This document shows, in pieces, positions 27,288 through 36,156 of a stretch of DNA of 64,000 bases. Within the stretch, counting starts at the first letter, position 1. Each line of letters starts with the position of its first letter. Under the pieces are notes generated by a model. It worked only from the letters and a program-made list of their open reading frames with translations. It did no database searches and was not told the DNA's origin. Source of the DNA: Hyphomicrobiales bacterium (GTDB lineage Bacteria > Pseudomonadota > Alphaproteobacteria > Rhizobiales > Rhizobiaceae); assembly GCA_900468285.1 (NCBI GenBank), contig UBTF01000011.1:27644-91643 (forward strand), given 5' to 3'. A program made the translations under genes and the position numbers.

Positions 27288-27533
27288 ATGAAGCAGACTG
27301 TATGGACAGAGCCTGTCGAAGTGAACTTCGATACAAGCTCGATAAATGTTATTTCAGGACCTTTTGATGCACTTGCGCTATTGACGGAGAACTGGCCCCA
27401 CACGCGTGGTCTAACCTTCGTCAGAGCCCGCAGCGCCTGCCGCGCTGCACTCGACGGGCGCAAATCCGCCGAAGAGGCGAGGAAGTGCTTCGAGGACGCG
27501 GTCTATGAGGCAAAGAAACTCAAGTCTCATTAA
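27288..27533 (+). CDS. DUF982 family protein
   Basis: The 81-residue soluble protein has the DUF982 layout: an N-terminal beta part (FDTSSINVISGPFDALALLT), WP then a helix with FVRARSACRAALDGRKSAEE and a final FEDAVYEAKKL. The family is small, mostly rhizobial and of unknown function. GGGAGG lies 6 bases before the ATG. It precedes a strong terminator. Confidence 0.85.
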   Translation: MKQTVWTEPVEVNFDTSSINVISGPFDALALLTENWPHTRGLTFVRARSACRAALDGRKSAEEARKCFEDAVYEAKKLKSH

Positions 27534-27570
27534 AGGCTGCATAACTTAACCTTAATGGTTCGCTCCAAAA

Positions 27571-27594
27571 AAATGGCCCCTTCCGGGGCCATTT
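27571..27594. terminator. Bidirectional intrinsic terminator
   Basis: AAATGGCCCC (27571-27580) pairs perfectly with GGGGCCATTT (27585-27594) around TTCC, with an A-run on the left and TTT on the right. It sits between the convergent DUF982 and PRC-barrel genes and can serve both. Confidence 0.85.
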
Positions 27595-27604
27595 CTCGTT
27601 GCGG

Positions 27605-27997
27605 TCACATCCAGTAGGGAGGGACGCCGTAGTAGTCATAGACCTTGCGGTCATCACGACCGAGGAAGCTCTCATCGTCTCGGTTCGCGAACTTTGGCGC
27701 ATTGTCGATCTGCTCTTTTGTGAGGTCGATACGGTATCCGTCGAGCTCATCGTCGTAATGCAGCTTCTCCCATGGCAACGGATAGTAATCGTCGCCGATG
27801 CCCATGAAGCCACCGAAGCTGAGGACGGCATAGGCAACGCGACCGCCACGTTTTTCAAGGATGATTCGCTGGATGGATCCGATCTTCTTGCCATCGGCAC
27901 CATAAACGCTGGTGCCCTCAACCTTGTCGCTGGCAATGAAGCTCGGCGTGTCCTTGACATAAGGGTCCTGACCGGCGCGGGGTTCGTGATGTACCAT
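27605..27997 (-). CDS. PRC-barrel domain protein
   Basis: The 130-residue protein has one PRC-barrel (about 18-90): SFIASDKVEGTSVYGADGKK, then IGSIQRIILEKRGGRVAYAV and FGGFMGIGDDYYPLPW. The tail is rich in Asp and Tyr (DDRKVYDYYGVPPYWM). Stand-alone PRC-barrel proteins are frequent stress-response proteins in rhizobia with no defined reaction. GGAGGAAAG precedes the start on the minus strand. Confidence 0.88.
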   Translation of the reverse strand: MVHHEPRAGQDPYVKDTPSFIASDKVEGTSVYGADGKKIGSIQRIILEKRGGRVAYAVLSFGGFMGIGDDYYPLPWEKLHYDDELDGYRIDLTKEQIDNAPKFANRDDESFLGRDDRKVYDYYGVPPYWM

Positions 27998-28091
27998 AAC
28001 GTCTTTCCTCCTTAGGATTGATTGTCGTTATGGTTTGTAAACCCGGCGGCCAAAAAATCGTTCCGCCAGAGATGACCTCAAGCAAATGGCG

Positions 28092-29768
28092 CTACCGCCG
28101 CACACGTCCGATGCGTGCAAGCAGGATGACGGGCAAAATGCCGATGAGCACGATGGCAAGCGCCGCAATGGATGCTTCCTCATAGGTCCCGCGGGCGGCC
28201 TCACCGTAAAGATGTGTCGAGAAGGTCTCGAAGTTCAAAGGCCGCAGCAACAGGGTTGCCGGAAGCTCCTTCACGCAATCCACGAAGACCAGCAAGGCGG
28301 CGGCGGCCATTGCGGCCTTTGAAAGCGGCAGATGAATGGCCGTGAAGGTGGCCGCAGGTGTGCGACCCAGACTGCGTGATGCCTGATCGAAGGATGAGGG
28401 AATGCGGCTCAGCCCCGCATCGATCCCGCCTCCTGCAATGGTGAGAAAGCGCGCCGTATAGGCGAAGATCAAGGCCGAACCGCTACCGATCAGCAGAAGA
28501 CCGGTCGATACGCCAAACCATTGCTGCATCGTCTGGTCCACAAATCTGTCGAAGCCGCCAAGTGCGATCAACACACCGATGGCAATGACCGTGCCCGGCG
28601 CGGCATAGCCGATTGTCGCCAGCCGGTAAGACCATAGCGACGTCCTTCCCGGTGCTATTCTCATGGCGTAGGCCACCACCAGCCCGGCAGCGACAGTGAC
28701 CAGCGTTGCGGTTGCGGAGAACAGGATGGTGTTCAGCGCCTCCGATGCAAAGCCTGCTGAAATCCCTCGAAATTGCAGACGCCGCCATGCTTCGACAATC
28801 AGATAGAGCGCCGGGGCGGCAAAGCCGATGATGATCGGCAGCAGTCCGAAAGAGAGCGCGAGAAGGCCGCGTATGCCGCAAAGCCGGGTCGGGGTCAGCA
28901 GCGTGCTCTTCTGCGCAGAACTCGAGTAGCGTTGCCTGCGGCGCGCCCATCGCTCTATTGCCACCAGCGCCACGACGAGAAAGAGCATGGACAGCGCAAT
29001 CTGCGCCGCACCCGGCAGATCCGACTTCGTCACCCAGGTCGTGTAGATGGAAACGGTCAGCGTGCGGACGCCCAGAAATTCCGACGCACCGATATCGTTG
29101 AGCGCCTCCATGAGGGCAAGGCTGGTGCCGACAGCAATTGCTGGACGGGCAAGCGGCACCGCAACCCTTGTAAACAGGGCATGGCGCGAGGTGCCGAGCA
29201 TCCGCGCAGCATCCAGCAGATTGCCAGCCTGCGTCAGAAACATCGCCCTGACCGGGATATAGACATAAGGATAAAGCACAAAGCCAAGCAGAAGAATGCA
29301 TCCGGTCATCGAACGTATGTCGGGCAACCGGAAATCGCGGGGGCTGGAATAGCCCAGCAGCCAGCGAAGGAAACCTTGGACCGGCCCAAGCGGATGCAGG
29401 ATATCGAGATAGGCGTAAGCCACGATATAGGTCGGCATTGCAAGCGGCAGCAGCAAGGCCCATTCCAGCAGCCGCCGACCGCGAAAATCATAGGCGCTGA
29501 CCAGCCACGCGCTGAGCGTGCCCAGACAGCCTGCGAGAAGACCGACGCCGGCCAGAAGGATGATCGTCTGGGACAGCGCCGTTGCCAGTACGGTTTCGCG
29601 AAGATGATCCCAAAGGCCCTCAGATCCCCGCACCGCCTCCGACAGAAGTGCGATGACGGGCAGTGTGGCGAGTGCGGCGATCAGACAGGAGACCGCCAGC
29701 CAATAGAATGAGGACGTGATCCGCGATCTGGGTCTTGCAAAGGCTGCGGTGTCACGGCTTGAAAACAT
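28092..29768 (-). CDS. fbpB: Iron(III) ABC transporter permease, fused two-domain (FbpB type)
   Basis: The 558-residue inner-membrane protein has two permease domains in one chain and about twelve helices. EAA-like loops are LLDAARMLGTSRHALFTRVA (about 203) and PSSFDQASRSLGRTPAATF (about 460). The fused form is typical of FbpB/SfuB iron permeases. ATG 29768 is used because the frame start at 29816 is TTG without a ribosome site. It lies 232 bp downstream of the binding-protein gene with a GC-rich hairpin between. Confidence 0.88.
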   Translation of the reverse strand: MFSSRDTAAFARPRSRITSSFYWLAVSCLIAALATLPVIALLSEAVRGSEGLWDHLRETVLATALSQTIILLAGVGLLAGCLGTLSAWLVSAYDFRGRRLLEWALLLPLAMPTYIVAYAYLDILHPLGPVQGFLRWLLGYSSPRDFRLPDIRSMTGCILLLGFVLYPYVYIPVRAMFLTQAGNLLDAARMLGTSRHALFTRVAVPLARPAIAVGTSLALMEALNDIGASEFLGVRTLTVSIYTTWVTKSDLPGAAQIALSMLFLVVALVAIERWARRRQRYSSSAQKSTLLTPTRLCGIRGLLALSFGLLPIIIGFAAPALYLIVEAWRRLQFRGISAGFASEALNTILFSATATLVTVAAGLVVAYAMRIAPGRTSLWSYRLATIGYAAPGTVIAIGVLIALGGFDRFVDQTMQQWFGVSTGLLLIGSGSALIFAYTARFLTIAGGGIDAGLSRIPSSFDQASRSLGRTPAATFTAIHLPLSKAAMAAAALLVFVDCVKELPATLLLRPLNFETFSTHLYGEAARGTYEEASIAALAIVLIGILPVILLARIGRVRR

Positions 29769-29956
29769 TCGGAAACGCGCTTTGTGTGTATAGGGCTGCC
29801 GATGAGGATCTTGCAACAGTCCCTGCCGGACCGGTCACTCCATATCCCAATCACCCGCCATCCGCCAGACGAAGCGTGATGGCCAAGCTTCGCAGACATG
29901 GCAGTCCCGGGGCAGGCATTCGAACCCGGCCCGAGACTGGCTTGATATTGCGGCCA

Positions 29957-29974
29957 AGCCGGGGACCCCCGGCT
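29957..29974 (-). terminator. Short GC-rich hairpin between fbpA and fbpB
   Basis: AGCCGGG pairs with CCCGGCT around a 4-base loop, 27 bases past the fbpA stop. There is no T-run, so it is more likely an mRNA stop for exonucleases than a full terminator. Confidence 0.4.
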
Positions 29975-30000
29975 CGGCACACTTTACGAGCGGATCAGTC

Positions 30001-31023
30001 TCAGTTGTCGAAGCCGACCTTGTCGACCAGCTCGCTTGCCTGCTTGCGGTGAGAAACGATTTCCGTCAGCGGCTTGCTGTCGATCTTCAGCTCACCAAAG
30101 GAAGCGATGATCTGGTCGACCTCGGCGCTTTTGTTGACCGGATATTCGTAATTGGCTTCGGCATAGATCTTCTGCGCGGCGCCCGATGCCAGATATTCCA
30201 GCAGCTTGACGGCCTCATCCCGGTTGGGGGCGTTCTTGGCAATGGCAGCACCGGATACGTTGACCTGCGTTCCGCCATCCTTGAACGTCGGCAAAACGAC
30301 CTTGATGGCTTCGCCCCACTTGACCTGCTCTTCGCCGCCCTTGCCGGAGCGCATCAGCCCGACATAATAGGAGTTGGCGATGCCGATATCGCAAATGCCG
30401 CCGAGAATGTCCTTGGCAACATCGCGGTCGCCGCCGCCAGCCTTGCGGGCCAGATTGTCCTTGACGCCCGCAAGCCACTTTTCGGTAGCCTCTACGCCGT
30501 GATGGGCGATGTAATCGGCAAAGAGCGCGGTGTTATAGGGGTGCTGACCAGAACGAATGCAAACCTTGCCCTTCCACTTTGGATCGGCGAGATCCTCGTA
30601 GTTGAAGGCGGACAGGTCCACGTCCTTGGACGCATAGAGAACGCGGGCGCGCATCGACAGGGCAAACCAGTTGCCCTTGGCATCACGCAGCTCGGCTGGA
30701 ATGTTCTTTGTCAGCACGTCCGACTGGACCGGCTGGGTAACGCCTTTTTCCACGAGATCAACGAGGTTTCCGGCATCCACAGTCATCAGTACGTCGGCAG
30801 GCGAGCTTGCGCCTTCGCTCAGCACGCGCTCGGCAAGGCCGTCTTTCAGGAAAACCGTGTTGACCTTGATGCCGCTATCCGTGGTGAAAGCGTCAAGCAG
30901 AGGCTGGATCAAAGCGGGCTCGCGCGTCGTGTAGATATTGAGTTCGGCAGCGCCCACAGCGCCAGCCGGAAAGGCGACACTTGCAGCCAGAAACGCAGTT
31001 TTCAAAGCCTTGGATGATGTCAC
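30001..31023 (-). CDS. fbpA: Iron(III) ABC transporter periplasmic binding protein (FbpA type)
   Basis: The 340-residue protein has a signal peptide (about 1-23) followed by AELNIYTTREPALIQPLLDA, the start of the ferric-binding-protein fold, and an IANSYYVGLMRSG stretch (about 205) containing the Tyr-Tyr pair that coordinates iron in FbpA. The GTG at 31023 is preferred because AGGGGG lies 6 bases upstream; the open frame extends to 31068. A TGA-N9-TCA box at 31072-31086 lies just upstream. Confidence 0.9.
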   Translation of the reverse strand: MTSSKALKTAFLAASVAFPAGAVGAAELNIYTTREPALIQPLLDAFTTDSGIKVNTVFLKDGLAERVLSEGASSPADVLMTVDAGNLVDLVEKGVTQPVQSDVLTKNIPAELRDAKGNWFALSMRARVLYASKDVDLSAFNYEDLADPKWKGKVCIRSGQHPYNTALFADYIAHHGVEATEKWLAGVKDNLARKAGGGDRDVAKDILGGICDIGIANSYYVGLMRSGKGGEEQVKWGEAIKVVLPTFKDGGTQVNVSGAAIAKNAPNRDEAVKLLEYLASGAAQKIYAEANYEYPVNKSAEVDQIIASFGELKIDSKPLTEIVSHRKQASELVDKVGFDN

Positions 31024-31071
31024 GTCTGTCCCCCTTGATTGTGATTGAGTGGGGAAATGCATCACCATACA

Positions 31072-31086
31072 TGATCGATGAAATCA
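31072..31086 (-). promoter_or_regulatory. Candidate RirA iron-responsive operator before fbpA
   Basis: TGA-TTTCATCGA-TCA on the minus strand matches the IRO box TGA-N9-TCA bound by RirA in Rhizobium, Sinorhizobium and Agrobacterium. It lies 49 bp upstream of the fbpA GTG. A second box lies before fbpC, strengthening the case. Confidence 0.5.
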
Positions 31087-31167
31087 AGTTAAGTTTGCTA
31101 AATTGCGCGCCTCTCTTCTCACTTTGAGTTGAAAGGCGGCCTTATTCGGACGGAAAAACTCGGGAAT

Positions 31168-32220
31168 TCAATCTGCAGTAAAGGTCAGGACGCTGTCTGG
31201 TGCAATCGAAAGGCCGACATCCTGCAGATGCGGCGGGACCCTGTTCATGCCACGCACGCGCAGATCCCCGACAAGACCGTCAACCCGGATGGACAGCTGC
31301 TCGATCTCGCCCATGAAGACGCGGTTGGTAATGCGGCCCTGCGTGGTCGTGCCGGTTCCCGCAGGGGTGATGCTGATGGCGCTGGGGCGGATATAAGCGA
31401 GACCCTTGTCACCCTCACGCAGCGCCAGGCTCGACGAGAACTTGCCGACGGGCGTCTCGAGCTGGCCACCCCGCATGATGCCTTCGACCTTGTTGAAGGC
31501 GCAGAAGAAATCCGCCGCGTAGCGACTGCCCGGATTGTCGTGCAGGTCATAGCCGGTTCCGGTCTGGACGACCCTGCCCTTCTGCATCAACACCACACGA
31601 TCACCGGCAGATAGCGCCTCTTCGGGATCGTGGGTCACCATGATGACGGTGGTGTCCAGACGTCGCAGCAGGCCCAGCGTTTCTTCGCGAACGCTGTCGC
31701 GCAGGCCGCGATCGAGATTGGAGAAGGGCTCGTCCATCAGCAGAATATCGGGCTTCGGGGCCAAGGCGCGCGCGAGCGCGACACGCTGCTGCTCACCGCC
31801 CGATAATGTATGGGGATAGCGCCCGGCCAGATCAGCCAGGCGGACATGCTCGATCATGTCGGCACTGCGCACCTTCGCCTCGGCCCTCGGCAATCCCTTC
31901 AGCCCGAACAGTACATTCTGCTCCACCGTCAGATGGGGAAAAAGCGCATAGTCCTGAAACACGAAGCCGATCCGCCGTTTTTCCGGCTCCATGAAGGTGG
32001 TTGGCCCGGCAATTTCGCGCCCATGCATCCACACCGATCCCGTATCGGGTGTTTCCACACCGGCGATGATCCGCAACAGCGTGGATTTTCCACATCCGGA
32101 ACGACCGACGAGACAGATGATTTCGCCGCGGTCCACGGTCAGGCTGACATCCTCGAGCACAGTCGTTTCCCCGAAACGCTTGCCGATTGTGCCGAGTTTG
32201 AGTGCCTCAATGCCAGACAT
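31168..32220 (-). CDS. fbpC: Iron(III) ABC transporter ATP-binding protein (FbpC type)
   Basis: The 350-residue ATPase has Walker A GRSGCGKST (about 39), signature LSGGEQQRVALARAL (about 140), Walker B ILLMDEPFSNLD and a C-terminal TOBE-like regulatory region (about 240-350). It is first in the fbpC-fbpA-fbpB order on the minus strand, so the cassette is fed from its upstream region, which carries a TGA-N9-TCA box. Spacing to fbpA is 144 bp. Confidence 0.9.
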   Translation of the reverse strand: MSGIEALKLGTIGKRFGETTVLEDVSLTVDRGEIICLVGRSGCGKSTLLRIIAGVETPDTGSVWMHGREIAGPTTFMEPEKRRIGFVFQDYALFPHLTVEQNVLFGLKGLPRAEAKVRSADMIEHVRLADLAGRYPHTLSGGEQQRVALARALAPKPDILLMDEPFSNLDRGLRDSVREETLGLLRRLDTTVIMVTHDPEEALSAGDRVVLMQKGRVVQTGTGYDLHDNPGSRYAADFFCAFNKVEGIMRGGQLETPVGKFSSSLALREGDKGLAYIRPSAISITPAGTGTTTQGRITNRVFMGEIEQLSIRVDGLVGDLRVRGMNRVPPHLQDVGLSIAPDSVLTFTAD

Positions 32221-32253
32221 GTCCGAATTCCGTGTGTTTTCGCTGCGGTTTGT

Positions 32254-32268
32254 TGATCGCGCAAATCA
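32254..32268 (-). promoter_or_regulatory. Candidate RirA iron-responsive operator before fbpC
   Basis: TGATCGCGCAAATCA (plus-strand reading) has the TGA-N9-TCA form of the IRO box, 33 bp upstream of the fbpC ATG. It overlaps where a promoter for fbpC would sit, as expected for repression when iron is plentiful. Confidence 0.5.
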
Positions 32269-32339
32269 GCTTTAATGTCAAAAGCTCGTTGTCGAACGCG
32301 TGTAACCGCACTGCCCAGTCGTGTATTTGATGTGCGCAG

Positions 32340-32363
32340 TTGACGTTTACGTTAGAGTTAAAT
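32340..32363 (+). promoter_or_regulatory. Possible fatty-acid/acyl-CoA regulator site before fadD
   Basis: TTGACGTTTACGTTAGAGTT with following AAAT resembles the TTGACGTTTACGT-type sites of MerR-family LiuR-like regulators that control acyl-CoA catabolism in proteobacteria. It lies 137 bp upstream of the fadD start. The match is partial and from memory. Confidence 0.25.
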
Positions 32364-32500
32364 ACGCTGATGTGAGTGGATGGTTTTGGAGGCTTCATCT
32401 ACGCTTGCAAGCACGTGCCAGCACAGGCCTGTCCAGCTGAGGAGCAGACGGGCAAATTGGTTCAGCAGTGCTTGCGAATGCCAGCATGGGGAGGAATTTC

Positions 32501-34213
32501 ATGAGCAATACGAATCTGGGCCATCAGCAAACGCATAGCCATGAAAAGCCGTGGCTTGCTTCCTATCCTCAAGGCGTTCCCGCCGAGCTTCCCGATCTGG
32601 GTTACAATTCCCTGGCTGAACTCGTGGAGAAGAATTGCGAGCGCTATGCCGAGCGCAAGGCGTTTTCCTCCATGGGCAAATCGCTGACCTACAGGCAGCT
32701 GGAAGAGCTGACGCGACGCGTGGGCGCATGGCTGCAAAGTCTGGGCCTGAAGAAGGGCGACCGGGTTGCGGTCATGATGCCCAACATCCTGCAGAACCCG
32801 GTGGCGACCTATGCGATCCTCAGAGCAGGCATGACGGTGGTCAACGTCAACCCGCTTTATACGCCCCGCGAATTGGAGCATCAGCTCAAGGATTCAGGCG
32901 CAAAAGCCCTGTTCGTGCTAGAAAATTTCGCGCATGTCGTCCAACAGGCCCTGCCTAAAACCGATGTTGAGCATGTCATCGTCACGACGATGGGAGACCT
33001 CTTGGGCCTGAAGGGCCACCTCGTCAATTTCGTGGTGCGCAAGGTCAAGAAAATGGTGCCGGCCTACGATCTGCCCAAGGCTGTCGGCTTTAAACAGGTT
33101 CTGTCGCAATCCCGGCAGATGGACCTGAGGACGGCGCCAATCATGCGCGACGATATCGCCTTCCTGCAATATACCGGCGGAACCACGGGCATTTCCAAGG
33201 GCGCGATCCTGACCCACGCGAACCTGCTTGCAAACAAGGCGCAGATTTCGCTCTGGATGGACGCGGTGTTCCTTAACAAGAAGCGGCCAGAGGTGATGAA
33301 CTTCGTCTGCGCCTTGCCGCTCTACCATATTTTTGCGCTGACGGTGAATTCGCTGATGGGCATCGCGCTTGGCGGTCATAACCTGCTGATTGCCAATCCG
33401 CGCGATATTCCCGGCTTCGTCAAGGAGCTTTCCAACTACACGCCGCATGTCTTTCCAGCCATCAACACCCTGTTCAACGCGCTGTTGAACAACAAGGATT
33501 TTGCGAAGCTCGATCTGTCTTCGCTGGTGCTGGTCATGGGTGGCGGCATGTCCGTGCAGCGGCCTGTTGCCGAACGCTGGGCCGCCGTTACCGGCACCCA
33601 TATCTGCGAAGGTTATGGACTTTCGGAAACCTCACCCGTTGCCACCGTCAACCCGCTCGGCCAGTCCGATTTCAGCGGCACCATCGGGCTTCCCGTCCCA
33701 TCCACCGATATCGATATTCGCGATGATGACGGTAACAGCTTGGCCTTGGGCGAAGTGGGCGAAATCTGCATTCGCGGCCCGCAGGTCATGCCCGGATACT
33801 GGCAGCGCCCCGACGAGACGGCCAAGGTGATGACGGCGGATGGTTTCTTCCGCTCTGGCGACATGGGCTTCATGGATGAGCGCGGCTATACCAAGATCGT
33901 TGACCGCAAGAAGGACATGATCCTGGTTTCCGGCTTCAACGTCTATCCCAATGAAATCGAGGAAGTGGCGGCGGCCCATCCCGGCGTGCAGGAATGTGCT
34001 GCCGTTGGCGTGCCGGATGACCATTCCGGCGAGGCCGTGAAGCTCTATGTGGTCAAGAAAGACCCTGACCTGACCGCCGAAGATTTGCGCGAATTCTGCG
34101 CCAAGAGCCTGACCAACTACAAGCGGCCTAAGCACATTGCGTTTCTGACAGAACTTCCGAAGACCAATGTCGGCAAGATCCTGCGGCGTGAACTTCGAAA
34201 GCTGGCTAACTGA
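32501..34213 (+). CDS. fadD: Long-chain acyl-CoA ligase FadD
   Basis: The 570-residue enzyme activates fatty acids with ATP and CoA at the inner membrane. It has the AMP-binding P-loop YTGGTTGISKGAILTH (about 224), GYGLSETSP (about 370) and the fatty-acyl signature DGFFRSGDMGFMDERGYTKI followed by DRKKDMILVSGFNVYP. GGGGAGG precedes the ATG at 32501. It stands alone between iron transport and pgi, divergent from fbpC. Medium- or long-chain preference cannot be read reliably. Confidence 0.93.
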   Translation: MSNTNLGHQQTHSHEKPWLASYPQGVPAELPDLGYNSLAELVEKNCERYAERKAFSSMGKSLTYRQLEELTRRVGAWLQSLGLKKGDRVAVMMPNILQNPVATYAILRAGMTVVNVNPLYTPRELEHQLKDSGAKALFVLENFAHVVQQALPKTDVEHVIVTTMGDLLGLKGHLVNFVVRKVKKMVPAYDLPKAVGFKQVLSQSRQMDLRTAPIMRDDIAFLQYTGGTTGISKGAILTHANLLANKAQISLWMDAVFLNKKRPEVMNFVCALPLYHIFALTVNSLMGIALGGHNLLIANPRDIPGFVKELSNYTPHVFPAINTLFNALLNNKDFAKLDLSSLVLVMGGGMSVQRPVAERWAAVTGTHICEGYGLSETSPVATVNPLGQSDFSGTIGLPVPSTDIDIRDDDGNSLALGEVGEICIRGPQVMPGYWQRPDETAKVMTADGFFRSGDMGFMDERGYTKIVDRKKDMILVSGFNVYPNEIEEVAAAHPGVQECAAVGVPDDHSGEAVKLYVVKKDPDLTAEDLREFCAKSLTNYKRPKHIAFLTELPKTNVGKILRRELRKLAN

Positions 34214-34235
34214 TTGGTGCGCTTCATAATATTTC

Positions 34236-34247
34236 AATCGATTTAGT
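34236..34247 (+). promoter_or_regulatory. LacI-type operator-like site upstream of pgi
   Basis: AATCGATTTAGT, centred on a CG within the AATCGATT palindrome, lies 74 bp before the pgi start. The same 12 bases occur in the same orientation relative to the gene before the fructokinase (40471-40482), suggesting one regulator for both. Confidence 0.45.
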
Positions 34248-34320
34248 CGATCGCGCCTTGATTTAGCCTGATGAAAAAGAATAGTTTCCTCATCCTTTCC
34301 CGGAGCATGAGGAGTATTCC

Positions 34321-35946
34321 ATGCAGGCTATCGTCGAAAATCTGAAATCCACCGCTGCCAAAACCGCAGCCACCGATCTTCGCGCCGCTTTTGCCGCCAA
34401 CGCCAATCGGTTCGAGCAATTCAGCGTGCGCTTCGACGATTTGTTGATGGATTACTCCAAATGCGCCGTGAATGACGAGGTGTTGGCGCTTCTCGAAAAG
34501 CTCGCCCTCGAAGGTGGCGTCGAGACGAAGCGCGACGAGATGTTCTCCGGCAAGGAGATCAACTTCACCGAAGGCCGCGCCGTTCTGCACACGGCACTGC
34601 GCAACCGGTCCAACACGCCCGTGCTGGTCGATGGCAAGGATGTGATGCCTGACGTGAACGGCGTGCTTGCCGCCATGGGCAAGTTTGCCGATGCCATTCG
34701 TTCCGGGGCGCTGAAGGGCGCGACCGGCAAAAAAATCACCGATGTCGTCAATATCGGCATTGGCGGTTCCGACCTTGGCCCGGTCATGGCAACGCTGGCG
34801 CTTGCACCTTTCCATGATGGCCCACGCGCGCATTTCGTTTCCAACATCGATGCCGCCCATATTGCCGATACGCTTAAGCAGATCGACCCGGAAACATCGC
34901 TCTTCATCATCGCTTCCAAGACCTTTACCACCATCGAGACGATGACCAATGCCGCCACGGCACGCGCATTCATTGCCGACAAGCTGGGCGAAGACGCCGT
35001 CGGCCACCACTTCTGCGCCGTTTCCACCGCGCTCGACAAGGTGGCCAAATTCGGCATCGATAGCGACCGTGTCTTCGGTTTCTGGGATTGGGTCGGCGGT
35101 CGCTACTCGATCTGGTCGGCCATCGGCCTGCCGCTGATGATTGCCATCGGCCCTGAAAATTTCGGCAAGTTCCTGGATGGCGCGCACGCCATGGATACGC
35201 ATTTCCGGGAAACGCCGGTGCGCCAAAACCTGCCCATGCTGCTCGGCCTCATCGGCTTTTACCACCGCAATGTGCTGGACTACCCAACCCGCGCCATCCT
35301 GCCCTATGACCAGCGCCTGTCGCGCTTCCCCGCCTATCTCCAGCAGCTCGACATGGAATCCAACGGCAAGGGTGTCACCATTGACGGCACGCCGGTCGAA
35401 GGCCAGTCCGGTCCTGTGGTTTGGGGTGAGCCCGGCACCAACGGTCAGCACGCTTTCTATCAGCTCATCCATCAGGGCACGAGCGTCATCCCTGCCGAAT
35501 TCATGATTGCCGCCAATGGCTTCGAGCCTGATCTGCGCCACCAGCACCAGTTGCTCATCGCCAATTGCCTTGCGCAATCCGAAGCGCTGATGAAGGGCCG
35601 TACGCTCTCCGAAGCCAAGGAGCAGCTGACCTCCAAGGGCATGGACGACAAAAAGGCCGACTTCATCGCCCCGCACCGCGTCTTCACCGGCAACCGTCCG
35701 TCCATCACATTCGTCTATGATAAGCTCACGCCCTTTGCGCTTGGCCGCCTGATTGCGCTTTACGAACACCGCGTCTTCGTGGAAGGCGTCCTGTTCCGCA
35801 TCAATTCCTTCGACCAGTGGGGCGTGGAGCTTGGCAAGGAACTGGCGACCGGTCTTCTGCCTGTCGTTGAAGGCAAGGAAAGCGCCGAAGGCCATGACAG
35901 CTCGACGCAGGGTCTGGTCAAGGCACTCTCGGGTCTGGCGAAGTAA
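34321..35946 (+). CDS. pgi: Glucose-6-phosphate isomerase
   Basis: The 541-residue cytoplasmic enzyme interconverts glucose 6-phosphate and fructose 6-phosphate. SIS-fold signatures are [17 protein letters not shown] (about 142), [16 protein letters not shown] (about 200), the PGI signature [18 protein letters not shown] (about 258) and [14 protein letters not shown] (about 498). GAGGAG precedes the ATG. It ends 24 bp before a strong terminator, so it is monocistronic or ends a short unit. Confidence 0.97.
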   Translation: MQAIVENLKSTAAKTAATDLRAAFAANANRFEQFSVRFDDLLMDYSKCAVNDEVLALLEKLALEGGVETKRDEMFSGKEINFTEGRAVLHTALRNRSNTPVLVDGKDVMPDVNGVLAAMGKFADAIRSGALKGATGKKITDVVNIGIGGSDLGPVMATLALAPFHDGPRAHFVSNIDAAHIADTLKQIDPETSLFIIASKTFTTIETMTNAATARAFIADKLGEDAVGHHFCAVSTALDKVAKFGIDSDRVFGFWDWVGGRYSIWSAIGLPLMIAIGPENFGKFLDGAHAMDTHFRETPVRQNLPMLLGLIGFYHRNVLDYPTRAILPYDQRLSRFPAYLQQLDMESNGKGVTIDGTPVEGQSGPVVWGEPGTNGQHAFYQLIHQGTSVIPAEFMIAANGFEPDLRHQHQLLIANCLAQSEALMKGRTLSEAKEQLTSKGMDDKKADFIAPHRVFTGNRPSITFVYDKLTPFALGRLIALYEHRVFVEGVLFRINSFDQWGVELGKELATGLLPVVEGKESAEGHDSSTQGLVKALSGLAK

Positions 35947-35970
35947 GCAATAGTCCTCATAAAACGACAA

Positions 35971-35998
35971 AACCCGCCGGTCTCCCGGCGGGTTTTTT
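35971..35998 (+). terminator. Intrinsic terminator of pgi
   Basis: AACCCGCCGG (35971-35980) pairs perfectly with CCGGCGGGTT (35985-35994) around TCTC, and six T residues (35993-35998) follow. Confidence 0.95.
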
Positions 35999-36033
35999 AT
36001 GCAGACCATCCGCTCAAGCCGACGACTTCCCCT

Positions 36034-36145
36034 CCGTCATTCCGGCCTTGAGCCGGAATCCAGCAGCGCCGCGTCTGCAGCGCGTAAGAGTCCCTTCATC
36101 AAGCACTTGATAGCAAGGCACCCCGGACCAAGTCCGGGGTGACGG
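36034..36145. repeat. RIME1-like palindromic intergenic element (pgi-symporter)
   Basis: A 112-bp element is bounded by inverted CCGTCA (36034-36039) and TGACGG (36140-36145). It contains ATTCCGGC/GCCGGAAT around CTTGA and CACCCCGGAC/GTCCGGGGTG around CAA, joined by about 59 bases. The size and the two large palindromes fit RIME1. It lies between convergent genes. Confidence 0.75.
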
Positions 36146-36156
36146 GTAAAACAGCC

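Noticed and set aside
34243..36009. 588-residue minus-strand open frame
   Set aside because: Antisense to pgi over its whole length, with no recognisable domain.
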